The notes under the pieces are model-generated. The model was not told where the DNA came from. It ran no database searches and worked only from the letters and a program-made list of their open reading frames with translations. The translations under genes and the position numbers were made by a program. A DNA stretch of 64,000 nucleotides, taken from assembly GCF_900312745.1 (NCBI RefSeq), contig NZ_OMPD01000008.1, positions 310,001-374,000 of the forward strand, written 5' to 3'. The stretch is from Aquimarina sp. AU58. Lineage in GTDB: Bacteria > Bacteroidota > Bacteroidia > Flavobacteriales > Flavobacteriaceae. Positions 8,316 to 16,552 of this stretch are shown piece by piece (position 1 is the stretch's first letter; each line of letters opens with the position of its first letter).

Positions 8316-8591
8316 TTACACAATCTCTGCACTAAGACCTGCATCTAATAATTTAGAACACCGTGGTACTAATTCTTCATAAACACCTGTTTTTACAGTA
8401 CATTTCCCTTTATAGTGCACTAACATAGCACATTGCTCTGCTTGTACTGGTGTATGTTCACAAGTATAAATAAGAGTTTCTATAACATGATCAAATGTAT
8501 TTACATCATCATTGTACAAAACAATCTCGCTATTGCTTTGATCAACAGATTTTTCTAAAACTTCTTCTAAAACTTTCTCCTGGGTACTCAT
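8316..8591 (-). CDS. clpS: ATP-dependent Clp protease adaptor ClpS
   Basis: A 91-residue protein with the ClpS fold signature: YNDDVNTFDHVIETL near residues 26-40, a helix with the HTPVQAEQCAMLVHYKGKC pattern, and the closing GLSAEIV strand. ClpS delivers N-degron substrates to ClpAP/ClpCP and modulates the unfoldase in the cytosol. Downstream of prmA on the same strand with a 62-base gap. A -7-like TATATTTG lies at 8619-8612 without a clear TTG partner, so clpS may have its own start point as well as read-through from prmA. Confidence 0.95.
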   Translation of the reverse strand: MSTQEKVLEEVLEKSVDQSNSEIVLYNDDVNTFDHVIETLIYTCEHTPVQAEQCAMLVHYKGKCTVKTGVYEELVPRCSKLLDAGLSAEIV

Positions 8592-8653
8592 AAGGGGGTA
8601 ATTGTTTTATGCAAATATAATAACTTAGAGTATTATATGCATTAATTAAAAGA

Positions 8654-9493
8654 TTATTTTAACTCATAAGACGCTGCTATCCAATTATTTCTATTAAAAT
8701 TTTCTATAAAATTAAGACGATTCTTTGTACATTCTTCTGTAATCATATCTAAATCTTCTTTATAAAACCCGCTCAAAAACAACTTACCCTTGGGGTTTAA
8801 AGATTTTACATATTGTTGAATATCATTTAGTAATATATTGCGATTGATATTAGCAATAATAACATCATAGCTTTTTCCTGATAAAAGTGAGGCATCACCC
8901 TCATATGCAATAATATCTTCGCAATTATTACGCTCTACGTTTTCTACAGTATTTAAATAACACCAATTATCAATATCAATAGCATCTGTAGGTCCGGCAC
9001 CTCTCATTTTAGCAAGAATTGCCAAAACCCCAGTACCGCATCCCATATCTAATACTGTTTTATCATTTAAGTCAGTTTTCAAAATATGTTGGATCATCAT
9101 ATGTGTAGTCTCATGATGCCCTGTACCAAAAGACATTTTGGGTTCGATAATAATATCATATTTTGTATTCGGTTTTTCATGAAAAGGCGCTCTTACACTA
9201 CAAGTATCATCTACAACAATGGGATTAAAGTTCTTTTCCCATTCTTTGTTCCAGTTTATTTGCTCTATTTCTTCGATGGTATATTCTATATCAAACTCTC
9301 CAGAGTTTAAGACATAAACACCTTCCAAAATATTCTCTTCCCAATCTATACTTTGAATAAAAGCATTAACTCCGTTCTCGGTCTCTACAAAGCTTTCGAA
9401 TCCAACATATCCCAATTCTGCAATTAATATTTCTGTAGCCGGTTGTAGTGGTGAGACCTTAAAATAATACCCAATGTATTTTGTATTTGACAT
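8654..9493 (-). CDS. prmA: Ribosomal protein L11 methyltransferase
   Basis: A 279-residue SAM-dependent methyltransferase. It has the FGTGHHETT segment (about 122-130), SAM motif I DMGCGTG (149-155) and IIANINRNILL near 213-223, corresponding to the catalytic N(P)P-like motif. The N-terminal ~90 residues form the L11-recognition domain. It methylates lysines and the N-terminus of ribosomal protein L11. It is in the conserved Bacteroidota group tpiA-prmA-clpS, 118 bases after tpiA with a terminator between. A -7-like TAACTTTG at 9521-9514 lies just upstream. Confidence 0.95.
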   Translation of the reverse strand: MSNTKYIGYYFKVSPLQPATEILIAELGYVGFESFVETENGVNAFIQSIDWEENILEGVYVLNSGEFDIEYTIEEIEQINWNKEWEKNFNPIVVDDTCSVRAPFHEKPNTKYDIIIEPKMSFGTGHHETTHMMIQHILKTDLNDKTVLDMGCGTGVLAILAKMRGAGPTDAIDIDNWCYLNTVENVERNNCEDIIAYEGDASLLSGKSYDVIIANINRNILLNDIQQYVKSLNPKGKLFLSGFYKEDLDMITEECTKNRLNFIENFNRNNWIAASYELK

Positions 9494-9560
9494 ACTAATC
9501 TTTAATTATTTTGCAAAGTTACTCTTTTACTTTAATGCCGACATCAAAAGTAAGTTTTAA

Positions 9561-9595
9561 AAAAAAGCACCCCATCTTGCCATGGAGTGCTTTTA
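9561..9595 (-). terminator. Terminator of tpiA
   Basis: AAAAGCAC-CCCAT and ATGG-AGTGCTTTT form a ~12-base-pair stem with one G-U pair and A/T runs on both sides, 17 bases past the tpiA stop. It separates tpiA from prmA. Confidence 0.75.
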
Positions 9596-9611
9596 TGCAT
9601 TCTGTTAATTC

Positions 9612-10364
9612 TTAAATAGCATTTACTATTGCAGAAAAATTTTCTGCATCTAATGAAGCTCCTCCTATTAATCCTCCATCTACATCAGTTTTTGCAAAAA
9701 TTTCCTGAGCATTATTAGGTTTTACACTTCCACCGTATAAAATAGAAACCTCATCGGCAGTTTCCTGATCATAAGTATTCGCTATGGTTTTTCTTATAAA
9801 CGCGTGCATTTCCTGAGCTTGTTCTGGAGATGCGGTTTCTCCTGTTCCTATTGCCCAAACTGGTTCGTATGCAAGGATTACATTTTTCCAGTTTGCTTTA
9901 TTAATATGAAAAAGACCATTTTTTAATTGCTGTTCTACAACAGAGAAATGATTATCACTTTTTCGATCTTGCAATTCTTCTCCAAAACAGAAAATTATAG
10001 TCATCTCATGTTGTAATGCTGTATTAACTTTATGAGCTAGTAATTGATCTGTTTCTCCAAAATAAGCTCTGCGCTCACTATGTCCCAAAATTACAGTCTC
10101 TACTCCAATACTTTTAAGCATATCTGCAGAAATTTCTCCTGTATACGCACCATTTTCTGCTTCATGCATATTTTGCGCAGCAACAGTAATTTCTGAGGAT
10201 TTTAAAACTTCAGTTGCACTATACAGATTAGTAAATGTAGGTGCTACAATAATTTCTGTTTCAGACGATACCTTAAGTTTGGTTGTTAACTCAGATAGCA
10301 ATGTCTTGGTTTCTGCCAGATTCTTATTCATTTTCCAGTTTCCGGCTACAATTTTTTTTCTCAT
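9612..10364 (-). CDS. tpiA: Triose-phosphate isomerase
   Basis: A 250-residue TIM barrel interconverting dihydroxyacetone phosphate and glyceraldehyde 3-phosphate in glycolysis and gluconeogenesis. Catalytic residues are visible: K11 in GNWKMN, H95 in HSERR and E167 in AYEPVWAIGTG. The phosphate loops ILYGGSVK and GLIGGASL near the C-terminus are intact. Length is normal. It lies downstream of the permease gene (65-base gap) and ends at a strong terminator. Confidence 0.98.
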   Translation of the reverse strand: MRKKIVAGNWKMNKNLAETKTLLSELTTKLKVSSETEIIVAPTFTNLYSATEVLKSSEITVAAQNMHEAENGAYTGEISADMLKSIGVETVILGHSERRAYFGETDQLLAHKVNTALQHEMTIIFCFGEELQDRKSDNHFSVVEQQLKNGLFHINKANWKNVILAYEPVWAIGTGETASPEQAQEMHAFIRKTIANTYDQETADEVSILYGGSVKPNNAQEIFAKTDVDGGLIGGASLDAENFSAIVNAI

Positions 10365-10429
10365 TAATTTAAAATTTATGTTTTTGGTTAATAGTGTGGT
10401 TATATATTACATTAGGAGTTATTAATAAC

Positions 10430-11503
10430 TCAAACCCTAATTCTGGGGTCAAGCCATCCATAGATAATATCGACAAATATATTGATTAGTATAAACATAG
10501 TAGCAATCACCAATACGGCTCCCATTATGATAGGAAGATCCAATGTGTTTAGAGCATCTACAATCTCTTTACCTAATCCGTTCCATCCAAATATATATTC
10601 TACAAATACTGCTCCGGCCAGCATAGATGCAAACCATCCTGAAATTGCAGTAACAACTGGGTTTAATGAGTTTTTTAATGCATGTTTTCTTATCACCTGA
10701 AACATCGAAAGCCCTTTTGCCTTTGCCGTACGAATATAATCCTGCCCCATCACCTCGAGTAATGAATTACGCATGAGTTGAGAAACAACAGCAAGTGGTC
10801 GAATCCCCAATACTATTGCAGGAAGAATTAGGTTTTTCCATTGGATATAACTTCCTTCTCCAAAATCATCGACTTCATATAAACTACCTGTCATATTTAA
10901 ATTGGTAAATTCCTGTAACACATATCCAAACAACCAGGCAAAAATAATTGCACTAAAAAAAGAAGGAACACTCATTCCTAAAGTACTTAACAACTGAATC
11001 ATTTTATCCGGCCATTGGTCCTTGGTCAAGGCACCTATAATTCCCAATAAAATCCCAATAATGATGGCAATACATATAGCAGAGATTGCCAAAACCGCTG
11101 TATTTGGTAACGTTTCCTTAATTACCTCACTTACTTTTTTACCACTTTTTTGAAAAGATTCTCTTAAATATGGAAATTTAAGTATTGTAGCAACATCACC
11201 TATCTTAAATAACTGGTTCCCATTATATTTTTTAGTGTCGAAATATGAAAAATCATCAGGGTTTGTACTGTGAAATGATATAGGAGAAAGATCATTTATA
11301 TAATATAAATATTGCTTTGATAATGGTTTATCAAAACCATATTTCTTCCTCACATTTTTCAACTGTTCTTCGGTCTCATTTTGCCCGAGCATCATCTGAG
11401 CAGGATCACCGGGAAGAATTGTAAATAATAAAAAAATAACAGTCACCACTCCCAATAAAGTAAGCAAAGCATATCCTATTTTACTGATGAGATACCCTGC
11501 CAT
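10430..11503 (-). CDS. DppB/OppB-type ABC transporter permease
   Basis: A 357-residue permease of the dipeptide/oligopeptide importer type. It has an N-terminal membrane helix with the typical FTILPGDPAQ motif, a periplasmic insert, and five more helices containing the cytoplasmic EAA-like loop AKGLSMFQVIRKHALKNSL that docks on the ATPase. No partner permease, ATPase or binding protein lies beside it, so it is an orphan here and must pair with genes elsewhere. Its start codon overlaps the stop of the upstream DoxX-fusion gene by one base, implying translational coupling. Confidence 0.9.
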   Translation of the reverse strand: MAGYLISKIGYALLTLLGVVTVIFLLFTILPGDPAQMMLGQNETEEQLKNVRKKYGFDKPLSKQYLYYINDLSPISFHSTNPDDFSYFDTKKYNGNQLFKIGDVATILKFPYLRESFQKSGKKVSEVIKETLPNTAVLAISAICIAIIIGILLGIIGALTKDQWPDKMIQLLSTLGMSVPSFFSAIIFAWLFGYVLQEFTNLNMTGSLYEVDDFGEGSYIQWKNLILPAIVLGIRPLAVVSQLMRNSLLEVMGQDYIRTAKAKGLSMFQVIRKHALKNSLNPVVTAISGWFASMLAGAVFVEYIFGWNGLGKEIVDALNTLDLPIIMGAVLVIATMFILINIFVDIIYGWLDPRIRV

Positions 11504-13167
11504 TATTGATTAAAGTTTTCTTTTATTTTTTTTACTTCTTCTAGTGTATACATTTTGTAAGGAACACCTAAGAGGCGTTCGCTATATTCTTCTATTGTTT
11601 CAGTAAAACCAGCTTCTTTTCTTCTTTCATTTACAGATTCTGGATCTTTAATCGGCCATATCAAAGGAATTGGTGTTTTGCTGTTAGAATTTAATCTTGT
11701 GCCTTGTGTACCATAAATCTGCTCTAATTCTTGCTGCATTAGGTGTCGATCTTCCATCATTGCTACCGATGCCATATCCAGCTCTCCTTTTTCTCCAGCT
11801 TCTTTTATAAGAGGTAAATATGCTCCTATCTTATCTGAATGCTGAATTACTAACCAAGCCGCTATATTTGTCCCTTCGCCAACCAAAGTTTTACCAGGAT
11901 AGCCATACTTTTTAAAAACTTCTTCTATAAATATTGTATTGGTACTATCTATTATTTTTTGTTCTTCCCAGGAAATTTCTCCAGAACTTCTTCCGTCCTG
12001 ATCCAGCTTCATAATACTATCTAACTGTGCTTTTAGTAGTACATTAATCTTAGGTTTTGAACGCTCTACTTTTTCCAGGTTAAGTTTCTCTGCATCATTC
12101 CAGTGTAACTTTTTTACTATAGTTCCTTTTTTAAGTTTTACAATCCCCGGGTTAGATCGCAATATAGTTTTTAAGGCTGTTTCGTCTGTAGTATAAAAAT
12201 CAAAATCAACACCATATTGTTGTTGTACCTGTGCTATATCTTTTGGTGTAGAAGCGGTAAGACCTATCACATCATATCCTTGAGATATAGCTTTATTGGT
12301 TATTTCTTTAACTGCATAGAAGCCTTCTGCTTCACTTTTAGATAAGTTATACGCTACTATTAATATCAGGTTTTCTCTTTCGAGAAATTCTGCTGTATAA
12401 TCTATATCATTTTTTTCTATTGCAAAGTCATGAATTGGAGGTTCATATCCTTCGTCTACTGTTTTGGTTTCAACTTCGATAAATTTACCGTCTACTTTGG
12501 GGTAATCTCCACTTGTGGTAATAATTTTCTCCTCTCCGTTAACATTAAATTTCCAGTGATAAGCAAACTCTGCTTTTGGAGCTCCTTCTGGCACTTCCAT
12601 CCCTTCCTGGATATTAACTCCTTCTTTATATGCTCTAAAATCAAAAGCTGGTAAATGCATTAAAACATAATACGCAAAGGCTAAACAAGCCGTAAAAGTT
12701 GCAAAAACAACCCATTTATGTGCTGCAAGAGGTTTAAGCGGTGTTATATACTTTTTTCCAAAGAACAATATCAATATTAAAACCAGTAAAATTACATCTT
12801 TGGTAAAGGATTCCCATGGAGTTAACGGTAATGCATCACCAAAACATCCACAATCTGTAACTTTATTAAAATACGCCGAATAAAAGGTAAGAAACGTAAA
12901 AAAGGCAATCATTAATAACAATGACCATACTGTAAATTTTGGCAAGTATCCCAATAACAATGTAATACCTAATACGATTTCAAAAATCACCAAAAAAATC
13001 GCTATTAATAAAGCAAAGGGGATTAAAAATTCTAAGTTCAGTACACCTTCACCAAAATATTCCTGAAGCTTGTATGAAAACCCAACAGGGTCATTAAGTT
13101 TTATAAACCCTGAAAACAGAAAAAGTGCTGCTACAAATATTCTTGAGAAAGAAACCAATATTTTCAT
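11503..13167 (-). CDS. DoxX/BT_3928-type membrane protein fused to thioredoxin-like and DUF6624 domains
   Basis: A 554-residue protein in three parts. Residues 1-170 are DoxX/MauE-like with five membrane helices and the TDCGCFGD cysteine motif (C106, C108). Residues ~255-365 look like a thioredoxin-like fold without a CxxC, as in BT_3928-family proteins. Residues ~377-540 resemble DUF6624, with KLDQDGR, YGYPGKTLVGEG, AAWLVIQHSD, LPLIKEA, GELDMASVAMMEDRHLM and IYGTQ. BT_3928-like proteins usually end after the second part, so the DUF6624 tail is an extra module. The role is unknown; a redox or quinone-linked membrane function is suggested by the DoxX part only. Confidence 0.8.
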   Translation of the reverse strand: MKILVSFSRIFVAALFLFSGFIKLNDPVGFSYKLQEYFGEGVLNLEFLIPFALLIAIFLVIFEIVLGITLLLGYLPKFTVWSLLLMIAFFTFLTFYSAYFNKVTDCGCFGDALPLTPWESFTKDVILLVLILILFFGKKYITPLKPLAAHKWVVFATFTACLAFAYYVLMHLPAFDFRAYKEGVNIQEGMEVPEGAPKAEFAYHWKFNVNGEEKIITTSGDYPKVDGKFIEVETKTVDEGYEPPIHDFAIEKNDIDYTAEFLERENLILIVAYNLSKSEAEGFYAVKEITNKAISQGYDVIGLTASTPKDIAQVQQQYGVDFDFYTTDETALKTILRSNPGIVKLKKGTIVKKLHWNDAEKLNLEKVERSKPKINVLLKAQLDSIMKLDQDGRSSGEISWEEQKIIDSTNTIFIEEVFKKYGYPGKTLVGEGTNIAAWLVIQHSDKIGAYLPLIKEAGEKGELDMASVAMMEDRHLMQQELEQIYGTQGTRLNSNSKTPIPLIWPIKDPESVNERRKEAGFTETIEEYSERLLGVPYKMYTLEEVKKIKENFNQ

Positions 13168-13325
13168 CTACGTATATATTTATTTTTTCAAAAAGCCAAT
13201 AGAACCAATGTAACACCTATTTTGATTACCTGTTCTTTATATGTTGACCATAATATTTTAGTATAATTTGCACAAGATAATATGATTAATTCTTGTTCCT
13301 TTTAGTTTAACAGTATTTTATATAT

Positions 13326-13871
13326 CTATTTATTTGCCTCGCCTAAATGAATCATAGCAAATACTGCATAATTAATCATATCCTGATAATTTGCATCGAT
13401 ACCTTCGCTTACCAACGTTTTTCCTTTATTATCCTCTATCTGTTTTACTCTAAGTAATTTCTGAATAATAAGATCTGTAAGAGAACTCACTCGTAAATCA
13501 CGCCAGGCTTCTCCATAATCATGATTTTTATTCATCATTAATTCTTTGGTAATCCTAATATGCTTATCATACAACGTAACTGCTTCTTCTGAAGACAAAT
13601 CAGGTTGTTCTGCAACTCCTTTCTCTAGTTGTATCAAAGCCATTAAACAATAATTAATAATCCCTATAAATTCTGAAACTTCACCTTCATTTACCTTACG
13701 TACTTCATTTTCCTGAAGGCTTCTAATGCGTTGTGCTTTAATAAAAATCTGATCGGTTAAGGATGGTAATCTTAGAATTCTCCACGCACTGCCATAATCT
13801 ATCATCTTTTGATTAAATAGATCTCGACAATTACTAATTATGGTATCATATTGTGTGGATGTATCTTGCAT
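13326..13871 (-). CDS. DUF1599 domain protein with two tandem copies
   Basis: A 181-residue cytosolic protein built from two related halves. Residues ~18-53 (KMIDYGSAWRILRLPSLTDQ) and ~112-150 (KNHDYGEAWRDLRVSSLTDL) align closely, each followed by an IxxKxxRxxQ helix and a later NYxxxAxIxL segment. This is the DUF1599 family, related to all-alpha nucleotide pyrophosphohydrolases. The enzymatic role is not proven. It is divergent from folP, a placement common in Bacteroidota, which hints at a link to folate or nucleotide metabolism. Confidence 0.85.
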   Translation of the reverse strand: MQDTSTQYDTIISNCRDLFNQKMIDYGSAWRILRLPSLTDQIFIKAQRIRSLQENEVRKVNEGEVSEFIGIINYCLMALIQLEKGVAEQPDLSSEEAVTLYDKHIRITKELMMNKNHDYGEAWRDLRVSSLTDLIIQKLLRVKQIEDNKGKTLVSEGIDANYQDMINYAVFAMIHLGEANK

Positions 13872-14040
13872 AAAACTGTTGAATTTTGCGTAAATTTCGC
13901 TTTAATATGGGAATTAAAAAAATCATATTTAAAGTTTAAAAGCAAAAAACACGAAATGTGACCTCACAATTTTATAAATTCCAACCAAAATATAGGCTTG
14001 CCCCTTAAAACAATAATCATAAACAAATGAAATCTCAAAA

Positions 14041-14865
14041 ATGACAATCAATTGTAAAGGCTCATTAATCGATTTATCTACTCCAAAAGTAATGGGTATC
14101 CTTAACCTAACTCCTGATTCTTTTTATGATGGAGGGAAATATAAAAATGAAAACGAGATATTAAAACAAACAGAACAAATGCTTATCGAAGGTGCTTCTT
14201 TTGTTGATTTAGGTGCCTATTCTTCAAGACCAGAAGCAGATCATATTTCTATTGAAGAAGAAGAAAAAAGAATCCTGCCTATAGTATCATTGTTGCTTAA
14301 TGAATTTCCTGAAATCTTATTATCTATTGATACATTTAGAAGTGAAATTGCAAAAGCATGTATTGAAGCCGGAGCCGCATTAATTAATGATATTTCTGCC
14401 GGAAACCTGGACAAAAACATGATCTCAACGGTTGGTATATTAGGAGTTCCATACATCATGATGCATATGAAAGGAACCCCACAAACTATGAAAACATTAA
14501 ATCAATATGACAATCTAATTCGTGAAATGAATATATATTTTGCAGAAAAAATTGCAGAAGCAAAAAAATATGGCGTGAATGATATGATTATTGATCCTGG
14601 GTTTGGTTTTGCTAAAGACACTCATCAGAATTTCGATCTTTTAAAAAATCTAAAACTCTTAGAGGTACATAATTTACCTATATTAGCTGGGGTTTCTCGA
14701 AAATCAATGATATACAAAACACTAAATAGTACTGCGCAAGAAGCACTAAATGGCACTACATCTCTTAATACTATTGCCTTACTTAACGGGGCCTCTATCT
14801 TAAGAGTACATGATGTTAAAGAAGCTGTAGAGTGTGTTCATCTGGTAAGTGCATATTCTAATTAG
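14041..14865 (+). CDS. folP: Dihydropteroate synthase
   Basis: A 274-residue TIM barrel that joins p-aminobenzoate to dihydropterin pyrophosphate in folate synthesis; the target of sulfonamides. Visible signatures are GILNLTPDSFYDGGKY near residue 19, GASFVDLGAYSSRP, SIDTFRSE, LINDISAG, MHMKGTPQTM, IIDPGFGFAK and the final GVSRKSM. Length is normal and all loops appear intact. It is the first gene of a plus-strand group with cdaA and a DUF3667 gene; the 111-base gap to cdaA holds no clear terminator. Confidence 0.97.
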   Translation: MTINCKGSLIDLSTPKVMGILNLTPDSFYDGGKYKNENEILKQTEQMLIEGASFVDLGAYSSRPEADHISIEEEEKRILPIVSLLLNEFPEILLSIDTFRSEIAKACIEAGAALINDISAGNLDKNMISTVGILGVPYIMMHMKGTPQTMKTLNQYDNLIREMNIYFAEKIAEAKKYGVNDMIIDPGFGFAKDTHQNFDLLKNLKLLEVHNLPILAGVSRKSMIYKTLNSTAQEALNGTTSLNTIALLNGASILRVHDVKEAVECVHLVSAYSN

Positions 14866-14976
14866 AAACTACCTACAAATGAATCTAACTCATCATTATT
14901 TTGAATACGCTGTTTTATACAGCTTTTCAAAACAAGGTTTCACTAATTTTTCTATTTTTACAAAAACACCAGACAT

Positions 14977-15753
14977 TTGGACTTAATAAACCTAAGAATA
15001 TTAGATATACTTGATATTGTACTTGTTGCCTTGTTATTGTACTATATCTATAAGTTAGTTAAAGGTACTGCAGCTATCAATATTTTTATAGGAATAGTTA
15101 TGATTTATCTGGTATGGAAACTTACGCAATTCCTTGCCATGGAAATGTTGAGTAGCGTTTTAGGCGAATTTATTGGTGTTGGAATGTTTGCCCTAATTGT
15201 AGTTTTTCAACAAGAAATACGAAAATTCCTTTTAATGATTGGTTCTACTAATTTTGGAAGAAGGCGTAAATTTCTCAGGCAATTAAAATTTATTAGAGAT
15301 GCTCCCGAAGATAGTGTTACCAATGTTACCGCTATTGTAACTGCTTGTAGTGAAATGGCAAAAACTCATACCGGGGCACTTATTGTTATTAAAAGAAATA
15401 CATCTCTGGATTTTGTTAAAACATCGGGAGATACCATGGATGTCCTTGTAAATACTCCTATAATCGAAAGTATTTTTTATAAAAACAGCCCTCTTCATGA
15501 TGGAGCCATGATTATAGAAGATAATAGCATAGTAGCCACCCGAGTCATTTTACCAGTTACCAATGATAATAATATGCCTTTACGTTTTGGACTAAGACAT
15601 CGTGCTGCTGTAGGTATTAGCGAAAAAACTGATGCTTTAGCTCTAGTAGTAAGTGAAGAGACTGGTAAATTATCATATATCAAAAATGGGGAATTTGTGA
15701 TATTTAAAACAGAAGAAGAGTTAATAGAAAAAATAAAAAGGGATTTAGTTTAA
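14977..15753 (+). CDS. cdaA: Diadenylate cyclase CdaA (TTG start)
   Basis: A 258-residue membrane-bound enzyme making cyclic di-AMP from two ATP. Three N-terminal helices (about 10-85) precede the DAC domain, with the catalytic DGA motif at D175-A177 (LHDGAMII) and the RHR motif at R207-R209. The likely start is TTG at 14977, because the family N-terminus begins right there and no ATG lies close upstream. The stop overlaps the next ATG (TAATG), so the DUF3667 gene is translationally coupled. The usual Firmicutes partner CdaR is absent. Confidence 0.95.
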   Translation: MDLINLRILDILDIVLVALLLYYIYKLVKGTAAINIFIGIVMIYLVWKLTQFLAMEMLSSVLGEFIGVGMFALIVVFQQEIRKFLLMIGSTNFGRRRKFLRQLKFIRDAPEDSVTNVTAIVTACSEMAKTHTGALIVIKRNTSLDFVKTSGDTMDVLVNTPIIESIFYKNSPLHDGAMIIEDNSIVATRVILPVTNDNNMPLRFGLRHRAAVGISEKTDALALVVSEETGKLSYIKNGEFVIFKTEEELIEKIKRDLV

Positions 15754-16538
15754 TGAATAATTTAATTAGTATTACCAATTGCAAAAATTGCGGACAACAA
15801 ATTGAAACTCATAATTTTTGTCCCGATTGTGGTGCAAAAAAGATTACAAAACGAATTACTTTTAAAAATCTGATTTCAGAATTTGTTGACCGTTTTTTTA
15901 ATTTGGATAATTCATTTATTAAAACATTTACTCATTTATTCACAAAACCAGAAGAAGTAATCGATGGCTATATTCACGGGCTTAGAAAACGATATGTAAA
16001 TGCTTTTGGATATTTTGCTATTACCATAACAATTACTGGAATTTATGCTTTTATAGTAAAAGACAGATTAAAAGAAATTATGCAGTTTAACGATAATTTC
16101 ACTGCACAGCAAGCTGAAATACAAAGTTCAATATTTGACACCACTACCCAATACCAATCCATGCTAAATTTTTTAATGATTCCTTTACTAGCTTTATTAT
16201 CCCGGCTGGTTTTTTTGAATTATAAAAAATATAATTTAACAGAGCATTTTGTAATCTACCTATATGGTTACTCTCATATTGTAGGGATCATGACATTTGT
16301 TTTACTACCGCTAACATTCATGGTAGATAGTTTCATAATTGTAGGTTTGGTACAGTTCCCGATATACATATTTTATATGGCCTATGTTTTAAAGAGGCTT
16401 TATCAAATTAACTTGAAGAAAATCCTGATCAAAACACTACTGTTTCTTATCTACGGCGGAATACTATACGTTATTATAGGGTTGGTGATTTTTTTACTAA
16501 TGGTTCTATCGGGAGCAATAGAAATTCCTACTAAATAA
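15753..16538 (+). CDS. DUF3667 zinc-ribbon membrane protein
   Basis: A 261-residue protein beginning with a CxxC...CxxC zinc ribbon (CKNCG, residues 10-14, and CPDCG near 27-31). An amphipathic RITFKNLISEFVDRFFNLD segment follows, then about five membrane helices. This layout is DUF3667, common in Bacteroidota and of unknown function. It overlaps the cdaA stop codon by one base, so the two are made together; a role in c-di-AMP signalling or membrane homeostasis is an inference from this coupling. It converges on the ABC exporter gene with only 14 bases between. Confidence 0.85.
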   Translation: MNNLISITNCKNCGQQIETHNFCPDCGAKKITKRITFKNLISEFVDRFFNLDNSFIKTFTHLFTKPEEVIDGYIHGLRKRYVNAFGYFAITITITGIYAFIVKDRLKEIMQFNDNFTAQQAEIQSSIFDTTTQYQSMLNFLMIPLLALLSRLVFLNYKKYNLTEHFVIYLYGYSHIVGIMTFVLLPLTFMVDSFIIVGLVQFPIYIFYMAYVLKRLYQINLKKILIKTLLFLIYGGILYVIIGLVIFLLMVLSGAIEIPTK

Positions 16539-16552
16539 GCATAACAAACTGC

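Noticed and set aside
9514..9521. Isolated -7-like boxes (before prmA, and also at 8612, 20228, 27288, 29894) as full promoters
   Set aside because: TAnnTTTG occurs by chance in AT-rich DNA and no TTG lies at 19-21 bases in these cases, so they are mentioned only in gene entries.
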